Below, one piece after another: positions 57,267 through 64,000 of a DNA stretch of 64,000 nt. Positions within the stretch are counted from its first letter, which is position 1; each line of letters starts with the position of its first letter. The notes beneath the pieces are model-generated. The model was not told the DNA's origin and searched no databases. It saw only the letters and a program-made list of their open reading frames with translations. The stretch lies in NCBI GenBank assembly GCA_036346395.1, contig CM070609.1:28160223-28224222 (forward strand), written 5' to 3'. The position numbers were made by a program, and so were the translations under genes. The DNA is from Hsuehochloa calcarea (lineage: Eukaryota; Streptophyta; Magnoliopsida; Poales; Poaceae).

Positions 57267-58219
57267 CTGTGCTATTGGAAGCATATCCTAGAAAGACACA
57301 ATCAACAGTCTTTGTACTGAGCTTTCTTTTCTTTGGTAATGACACATGCACTTTTGCAAGGCATCCCCAAGTCCGAAGAAAGGACAAGTTGGGTTTTTCT
57401 CCTCTTCCATCCTTCATATGGAGTTTTCCTCCTTATTGGGAGGTGGTACCCTATTTAGGACATAATTAGCTGTGAGAACTGCTTCACTCCACCAATAGTC
57501 TGACATACCTGAACTTTGTAACATGGCATTAACCAAGTCACACAAAGTTTGGTTCTTTCTTTCGGCTATTCCGTGAGATTGGGGTAAGTATGGTTGAGTA
57601 ACTTCATGAATTATTCCACTTTTTCACAAAATTGAGAGAATTCAAAAGAGACGTATTCACCGCCTCATCGACCTTAACCGTTTGATTTTCTTTTCTAGTT
57701 GATTTTCAACTTCGGCTTTAAAGATTTTAAAGTGTTCTAGTGCTTCATCTTTTGACTTAAGTAAGTAGATATAACAATACTTAGTCACATCATCTATGAG
57801 AGTTAAGAAATATCTTTTGCTACCTTTAGTTAAAATTTCATTCATATCACAAAGATCAGAATGAATTAGCTCACGTAGAGAGGTTCTTCGCCCTTCAATG
57901 CTATAAAAGGTATTTTGGGTTGCTTTGCTTGCACACATACTTCACACTTTGAACCCTTCTCATAATTATAGCTTGGAATTAAATTCATTTTGCTTAACCG
58001 CACAATAGCTTCAAAGTTAACATGACACAATCGTGTATGCCAAACATCATATAATCTATTGCAATGGGAAACATTAAAAATGTTTATATTATTCGAATCA
58101 CAAATAGATAAGCAGAACATACCTCTGCTATCATAGCCTTTGCCCACAAAAGTACTAAATTTGGTCAACACGACCTTATTAGACTTAAAAACAAGCTTTA
58201 TTCTTTGCCTACAGATCAT
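57267..58219 (-). pseudogene. Copia A integrase, broken
   Basis: Read leftwards, 57866-58219 gives the pre-integrase zinc region VWHTRLCHVNFEAIVRLSKM with CEVCVQAKQPK. 57657-57938 gives the core start with HSDLCDMNEI and LIDDVTKYCYIYLLKSKDE. 57267-57650 contains later core and C-terminal pieces (IWRMEEKKPN and VFLGYASN-type residues) in shifting frames. The far end adjoins the Tat gypsy LTR, and the continuation is at 34565 and below. Confidence 0.82.
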
Positions 58220-58226
58220 CGACCCA

Positions 58227-58460
58227 TTAGCGAGTCATCACAGGCACATACAGTACATATCTTAGATTGAGTGTTTTGCCTGAAGTAAACTTCAAGTAAA
58301 CCTGTCCAATCCCTCGTACTGTAACAGCGGCTCCATTCCCCATCAGGACAGATTGACCACCTTCACCCTGAAAAGAAAAGAAACAGAATCGATCAACACA
58401 TATATATCTAGTAGCACCTGTATCAATCCACCAATCAATCGATGGACTTGCCATAAATGT
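58227..58460 (-). pseudogene. Copia A protease
   Basis: SIDWWIDTGATRYICVDR shows the aspartic protease active site DTGA, followed by LMGNGAAVTVRGIGQVYLKF and LRYVLYVPVM. This part is open for 75 codons. It is separated by frame from gag upstream and integrase downstream. Confidence 0.85.
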
Positions 58461-58519
58461 CGTAGGTACTTACTCTTCAGAACTGGGATTACCCAGAACG
58501 ACATTGACCTTGGCCTTTC

Positions 58520-59240
58520 GGCCCTTGTGCTAAGTAGGAGAAGGACCATTGCCTTTTCGATTGCGGCAATGATTGGCTTTATGACCAGCCATTCCGCACA
58601 TGAAGCAGACAATGTCCTCCTCCTTCTTTTTCATCTTCTTCCCTTGTAGCTTGATCTTGGGTTGATTCTTGACTCTTTGATTACCAGAGCCACCAGCACT
58701 CTTGACCTCCACTAGATGAGCTTGAACTTGAGCCTTACCTCTGCTGTCACCGGCTCTTGCCCGCTCTTCGACACTCATTGAGTGTCAAGCGCTCCTTTAT
58801 ATGTCGTCGGGTGGTCACAAAGTCACGCCATGAGGGCAGCAACTTAGCCAAAATGATATTAACATTAAAACTCTTAGGTATGAGACAGTCGTACTGATTA
58901 AGATCACATACTTGTAGTTCAAGTATACAACAGTAATAAAGGACTCGTTACCATTATCCCCTTCGGAATACTTCTCATCTAATTCATCCCAGAGTTGTTT
59001 GGCATTAGTAAAATTGACATACACGTCGAACAGCCGGTTGGATAAGACTGCTAACAACCTAGCTAGGGCTGAATTGTTCGTATCCTCCCACCGCGTCATC
59101 TCATCGATTTCCAAAGGGAACATCAGAGGATTTGAAACGACCCAGAAAAGTCTGAGATCGGCCAGCCATGATTTGGTTTTAGCTTGCCAACGTTTAAAGT
59201 TGGTACCGTTAAAAGCTTCCGGCTTAACGACATCTGATAT
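58520..59240 (-). pseudogene. Copia A gag with zinc knuckle
   Basis: The minus-strand gag begins near 59240 as SDVVKPEAFNGTNFKRWQAK with the expected start codon reading ATA, followed by the capsid region MTRWEDTNNSALARLLAVL and KQLWDELDEKYSE. The zinc knuckle CFMCGMAGHKANHC (C-x2-C-x4-H-x4-C) is at about 58563-58607 in ORF 58530-58778. The frame breaks between 58815 and 58778. No primer binding site is recognisable between gag and the LTR at 59259. Confidence 0.85.
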
Positions 59241-59258
59241 ATATAGTTTTTTTTGGAT

Positions 59259-60038
59259 TGTTGTAAACAGTGCAGCTTTAGCAAATGATCAAAAATAATC
59301 CTAGCAAAATCATAAGAAAAATGAGCATTTATTCACTAGCATTTAAATGACCACATCAACATAATTAAATGTAAATCCTCCTAATCATTTAAATTGAAAG
59401 AAATGCTAAACATATACCACATGTATATGAAACAAATCAACATATTGCTAACTTGAGTGAATTTATAGTTGCTCTCAGAAGTAGAGTTGCAGAAGAATTT
59501 AATCTCTCCCTTCTCAATACTTAGTCTATACTCTTTATTAAATGATTATGATAAAGGTTTAAATTCTTGAGATCTAAACAAACTTTACTAAACTGTCAAT
59601 ATAACCTAACTGATAAAGACCACCGAATAGACTTCCAGAATAAAACAGTATATCAAAAGATGACTGAATGATCTCTAGATGTCTAGCAGGGTATGATCAC
59701 TATCTGATACAACTGATCAAAATACACAAGATCATAAATAATCCCAAAAAGGAAAACAGAGTAATCAGGTTGTAAGCAAGAGATCAATTAAAACAACAAA
59801 TCTAATCAATTATAAAACTCTAGAAGAATAGTCCAACAGCAAGTCTAATAACAACAGGTCTAATAGACAGAAGCAAGAAACTCACTAGATGGAGATGCGG
59901 TTGCCAACCACCGCCGGCGCCCGAAGCGCACGAGGAGATTGGCCCTCCATCTTCTCCACCTTCTCTCCATTTCCGCCGATTAATTCTTTTCCTATTAATT
60001 CTTTTCCCCAAATGAGAAATTACAGTAAAGCCATTACA
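59259..60038 (-). repeat. 5' LTR of copia A, short form
   Basis: The plus strand begins TGTTGTAAACAG and ends GCCATTACA. It lacks the block 29676-30437 of the other LTR; the junction here reads CTCACTAGATGGAG near 59880-59893. It is followed by the target duplication GAGAC (60039-60043). Confidence 0.85.
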
Positions 60039-60467
60039 GAGACAAACAAGGACCTCACCGATCTACTCGCTATGCCCTGTGCAAATGTCGGAGACACCAC
60101 AAATGGATTGCCATCGTCGGGAATATGAGGAAGATGGTCGTCGATGGCCAGAGGAGTCTGCGGCAGTGATGATTTTCTTGGCGAGAGGAAGATGGGGAAT
60201 GTGGAGAACAGGAGGAGGACGAGAGGAGTCATGTCAGTTGGGATGAGACTAGTTTTTAAAGGGTTATTACGAAAGCGTATTTTTTAAATTTTATGTTTTT
60301 TCCTTCTCAAAGTTTGATTTTTTAATTTTACATTTTCCTCATGCTCAGGTCTCCAACTAAGTACCACATTTTCAAACTTGCTTTGCTAGTAAAAAATTAT
60401 CTAATTTTCATACTACCTTTAGAAACCACTTTTTGCCCGGAGCGAGAGCATCAACCAAACAAAGCCT

Positions 60468-60641
60468 GCGATAAGGACGATGCTGTAACTTGGTCCAGTT
60501 TCGAACCTCTCCGTAGAATCACGACAGGAGCCAGCATGCTGTTTTTTTAGGAAACCCTTCTTGCATTAACTGTGCAGGCCAGCGATGTCTTGTGCTCTTT
60601 TGGAATTATGCATTGCACAGTTGGTCTCGAGGAGCTATAGT
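60468..60641. other. Short spacer
   Basis: About 170 bases between two DNA elements with no recognised content. Confidence 0.3.
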
Positions 60642-61177
60642 TAGGGGATTAACAGATCGAATAGTAGTTTTCATGTATTTTTATTTTTATTTTTATTTTT
60701 ATTTCTATTTCTATATGAATACGAATTCGAATATTCCTACATATGAATACGAATCGAATGTTGTAACAAATACGAATTGAATACTTACTCAATTTGGCCG
60801 GATTCGGATATCTTCATAACTTACATAATGATAAGATATTTATGATACTTTATCCTCATATATAGCACACTTAATCATTCTAGTTTATCTATTTCACCTA
60901 AAAACATGAATTCACGTTAAACTAAAAATACACATCCAACTAATTAATCATACTGCAATAAAATATGTATATTATTTTATCAAATTCAAATGTGAATAGT
61001 GTAGATAAAATAACATTTCGGATGGCAAAAGTTCATACCATATTTGTATCCATATTTTTTATACGAATACGAATAGGGAAACATTGTTAATCGGATGAAA
61101 AATCTAAGGTATATTCGTATCCTATCGAATACGGTAGTAGAATAAAACGGATAATCCGTATCCGATTGACACCCCTG
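60642..61177. mobile_element. Probable hAT-type short element
   Basis: The right end reads CCGATTGACACCCCTG, whose complement CAGGGGTGTCAATCGG is a common grass hAT-type end. The left end TAGGGGATTAACAGATCG is a partial inverted match. The interior is AT-rich with repeated ATACGAATAC and TCGAAT words and no ORF. The 8-bp target duplication is not clear, so limits are approximate. Confidence 0.5.
60676..60714 (+). repeat. TATTTT microsatellite
   Basis: About six consecutive six-base units of ATTTTT, the last two with a C substitution. Confidence 0.9.
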
Positions 61178-62090
61178 TATATAGGATTACAAAAGGTTTA
61201 ATTAGTCCGATTCAAATCGTTACAAACAAATCATGTTGACAAAAAAAAAAAGCAAACAAACAATTTCACGACTTAGGTCTCGTTTGAAATACGGAGATTT
61301 TTTTTGCAGAAAACAATGTAAATCTGTCAAGGTCCCAACGCAGTTCTAGTGCTCTAAGATTAGGTTAGAAACTAATCAAATCCACAAAAGGAATGAAGGG
61401 AAACTTTAACCGATCGAGTGCCAGCATTTAGCCACAAAACAAAAACCGGTTGGCCAAGTTGTCCTGGCACACAAAAATTTCGGTCTAGCTAGCCATGCAT
61501 GCATGTGGAGCCACAACTCATAACCACTAGATGAGGCTGCAGTAACAGGCAAAACGTGGATCAGGTCAAAACACTGGGACGCAGCAAACGTCCTTTCCCC
61601 CCGGCCTCCAATAATTCCCTCCGACCAGTCCATGCCATGTCGAGCAAAAAGATAGAAATGAGACGAGGGGATAACGAGGATCATCATGAACGGGCTGACG
61701 AATGCCGGACGGCCGGCGCGTCACGCGGGGAGGAGGCGCGCTCGGCTCGGTGGGGCCGCGCGTACGCGCCAGCGGCTCATGCGCTTGGCCTTGGGCGAGC
61801 GACCAGGCCGGCCGGCACATACGCTACGGCGATGGAGCCAAGTCGAAAACATACTCGTGTCGTGCCTCGCGTACGTGGTGGACCAATGCAAGCGTACGTA
61901 TACTGACCGGCGTGCTTGCACTGCATGTATACTACACTCTTGGACCATCGGTGTACGTACGTTCCGTATCATTTACTACTACATTGTATACCTCTAGTAG
62001 GAATTAAAGCTTGAACCACTCTGTGCGCACACTAGTTATTAGTATATGACAAAACCGGACCTAAGCAAAAACGACACCAATAAATTTTAG
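61178..62090. other. Unassigned DNA, GC-rich centre
   Basis: AT-rich to 61550, then GC-rich (61690-61830) with overlapping frames on both strands. The stretch GGTCTCGTTTGAAATACGG at 61277 resembles a short-transposon end but has no partner. No gene is recognised. Confidence 0.3.
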
Positions 62091-62900
62091 GATGGCTTTA
62101 ACGCATGTGAGATTTCCTTCACGCCGATAATCATAATACGGAACAAACAGCGGTAAATATTTGACCAATCGCCACGACCTCTCGAATGTCGATCCATGGC
62201 ATGAACGGCACCGGGGGACCACGTACGCCATCGGATTCCCTCTCCCCCTTCGCCATCCACCGCCGCAGTGCAGCGCCCCCCGCGTCCGTCACGAAACACG
62301 CCCAGTACGCGGCGCTACCGGGTCCGTGATTTCGCTCGAAACCAACGGGACCCCGCCCGCGCCCGAGCGGCGCCGGCTCCGCGACCCGACCCGGCAAAGG
62401 AGGAGAGGAAGCCAAGGGGAACCGGGCCAATCACAGGGAAATAATTGCGGGCCCCGCGTGCGATTGGGCGGAGGGGGACGTGACCGTACTAATGATTGCG
62501 CCTGGCGCGCTGTCGGCCCGAGGCCGATAGGTGGGCCCGTCCAGGGATGATTGAGGGCTAAACCGGTGCTGGGCCCCGCGGGAGGTGGAGCCGGGCCACG
62601 GGCCAATCGGGGCTCTGTGTCCTGGGACGGGTCACATGGGCGCGATGTGGGGTAAAGATGAGCCGAGTACGTACGTGCCGGGCTAGCCAGAAGTTGGGCT
62701 TTGTTTCTTTGGGTTCGGATTCACTTCCCTCTCCCGTCCTCGGGGCGGCCAGTGCGCGGGACCGCACCGGTACGTGTCCGTAGGTGGGTCCGTGTACTCG
62801 TGTAGACGTGCGACGCATGGAGTGATTGCTACGCACTAGTACTACTACTTTTCGGAGCTGAGGCCAGGCCGATGATACTTGGTGCGTTGCGGACAAAAGG
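62091..62900. other. GC-rich, CpG-rich region
   Basis: 62200-62660 is rich in CCCGCCCGCG-type words and in GGTGGGCCCG motifs often seen in grass promoters. Frames of up to 129 codons occur on both strands because stops are rare in such sequence. I see no domain. It may be an upstream region of a gene. Confidence 0.35.
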
Positions 62901-64000
62901 GTGTTCCTTTTTGTATGCTTTAAGGTCGAGAACTGTGATGAACAAGGGAGGTTACTGGCAGCTTTAGCTCAAGTTCTTTTGCACGAGAATTGTCATGCAT
63001 GTTACGAACCGATGAACATAATAAATCGACTTGTTTTTTGGGCTCACAAACCTGCTTCACAGATCTATTTACTACTAGAGTTATCAATTCCGTTCCGGTA
63101 ATGGACCATTCTATCACCCAAAACGACACGAAGAAGGTTGCATTCCATACCTTCCGGCCAATTCCGATCATTCCGGGCGGAATCACGCGTTCCACTAATA
63201 CAGGTACCGGAAAAAAAACTGAAATACCGCCCCATCTGCCTTCTCTACCCCAAATTGCACGCACGAATGAAGCCCATCACCTGGCTCCCCACCACTGCGA
63301 GCGAATTGCAAGGAATCGACCTCCATGACGCTGCACACTCCTCGCATGGGTTGGGCTGCACAGGCACTTCAAACATATGCATGGCGCTGCGTCACCACTG
63401 TCGCGTCGCCCGGAGGTCAGCTCGCAGCACCACGGGGCTGGATTGCTTCATTCCGGGAGCTTGATTGGTATCACAGTCGGCGGAGACTTGCGGCCAAGCG
63501 AGACATGGACAAAGTGAATTTGGAGAATCGAGAGGAAGAAGACGGAGAGTGAGAGGGGAAAGGCCGAGAGAGAATGGGAGACAGGACGAACAGGGTGGAC
63601 TTAGGTTGTGAATTGCTTGGTATTTTGGTAGGTCCCTTAACTTTAATACTTGCGGCCTTGTAACGTTAATTTAGACCGCTTGCGGGCTTGCTTCGCATGT
63701 CAATCAAAGGCACGTACGCGTTAAGCTCCAGAATGCAATCGACAAGTTTGACTACTACTAATACTATCTCGATTAAGCAAAGCCTGTGTAATTAATCTTA
63801 CGTGGATCCGCGCGGCCACAGTGATCATGCTAGTACCCGTAGCTTCATAAATTCCCGACGGATTCAGATGATCTCCACCGTGCGGCGTCCCTGACCTTTG
63901 CCATAACTTCCTCTCACCAAACGCAGCAGAGCCAGGATCAAGACGTCATCAGTAGTAGCACCGCATATTGCACACTCCGTTCGCCATTACTACTCCTACG
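62901..64000. other. Unassigned DNA at the right edge
   Basis: Overlapping minor ORFs occur at 62990-63550. The stretch AATTCCGTTCCGGTAATGG with CCAATTCCGATCATTCCG resembles ends of DNA elements but no complete structure is visible. 63840-64000 looks like a 5' flank with CTTCATAAATTCCC, possibly for a gene beyond the window. Confidence 0.3.

Larger units (their letters stand above)
29034..60038 (-). mobile_element. Ty1/copia element A, host of three younger insertions
   Basis: A minus-strand copia with gag at the right and RNase H at the left, flanked by LTRs 29034-30722 and 59259-60038. Flanks GAGAT (29029-29033) and GAGAC (60039-60043) match at four of five bases. Its coding sequence was cut by a CACTA element (32573-34087) and a gypsy element (34566-57266). 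Once these are removed, domain order is gag, protease, integrase, reverse transcriptase, RNase H. The two LTRs differ by a large indel and many substitutions, so it is the oldest of the nested retroelements. Confidence 0.9.
28679..60467. mobile_element. Short DNA transposon with TIRs, split by copia A
   Basis: The left end GGGCTTGTTTGGTTGGCATC (28679) is matched in inverted orientation by CATCAACCAAACAAAGCCT ending at 60467. Without copia A (29034-60038) and one target copy the element is about 0.78 kb, with no transposase. The GGCTTGTTTGGTT end is common in grass short DNA elements of hAT or PIF/Harbinger type. I could not find a clean target duplication, so the exact class and limits are uncertain. 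Confidence 0.45.

Noticed and set aside
62161..62606. Overlapping ORFs of over 100 codons on both strands
   Set aside because: GC-rich sequence lacks stops by chance; no domain is visible in either direction.

Overview
The window is nuclear DNA from a plant, most likely a grass, with no ordinary cellular gene that I can recognise. Support comes from plant retroelement lineages (SIRE-type Ty1/copia, Tat-type Ty3/gypsy with two RNase H domains, chromovirus remnants), a CACTA transposon with plant-type ends, an initiator-tRNA-Met primer binding site, and GC-rich low-copy DNA at the right edge. Nearly everything is transposable elements, many nested inside each other. I cannot name the species.

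Layout. (1) 1-1500: the 3' end of a plus-strand copia element (RNase H tail, 3' untranslated region, LTR). (2) 1500-4100: degraded intergenic DNA with a 37-bp tandem duplication and two copia end fragments. (3) 4097-7860: a dead minus-strand copia element (B) that has lost its gag and 5' LTR. (4) 7861-10860: decayed sequence with one LTR-like block. (5) 10866-25401: first nest. A small gag-containing copia element (C, near-perfect 5-bp target duplication) was split by a 12.6-kb chromovirus-derived gypsy element (D, 12476-25055, perfect CGCAT duplication) with LTRs of about 3.8 kb and only scraps of pol. (6) 25402-28678: low-copy DNA holding a diverged copy of 2095-2470. (7) 28679-60467: second nest, up to four levels deep. 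A short DNA transposon was split by copia A (29034-60038). Copia A was split by a CACTA element (32573-34087) and by a Tat-type gypsy element (34566-57266). The gypsy element was split by a SIRE-type copia (36054-47045, perfect GACAC duplication). (8) 60468-64000: a probable hAT-type short element, then GC-rich DNA that may flank a gene beyond the window.

Points of most interest. The Tat-type gypsy element carries on its opposite strand a spliced gene related to the 'putative gypsy type transposon' (Transposase_28) family, with consistent intron phases across five exons. Element D has a run of about eleven consecutive small hairpins, partly duplicated as a module, in its 5' leader. Differences between the two LTRs of D, the Tat element and the SIRE element are often one-base CTG/CAG versus CG swaps. 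These hit even the primer binding site, so I suspect base-calling errors at methylated CHG sites rather than real mutations. Some frameshifts reported here may therefore be artefacts.

The elements do not work together as a pathway. Their order of insertion is the story: copia C before gypsy D; DNA transposon, then copia A, then CACTA and Tat gypsy, then SIRE copia. All coding regions are damaged or incomplete, although several could still serve as templates for proteins supplied by relatives.
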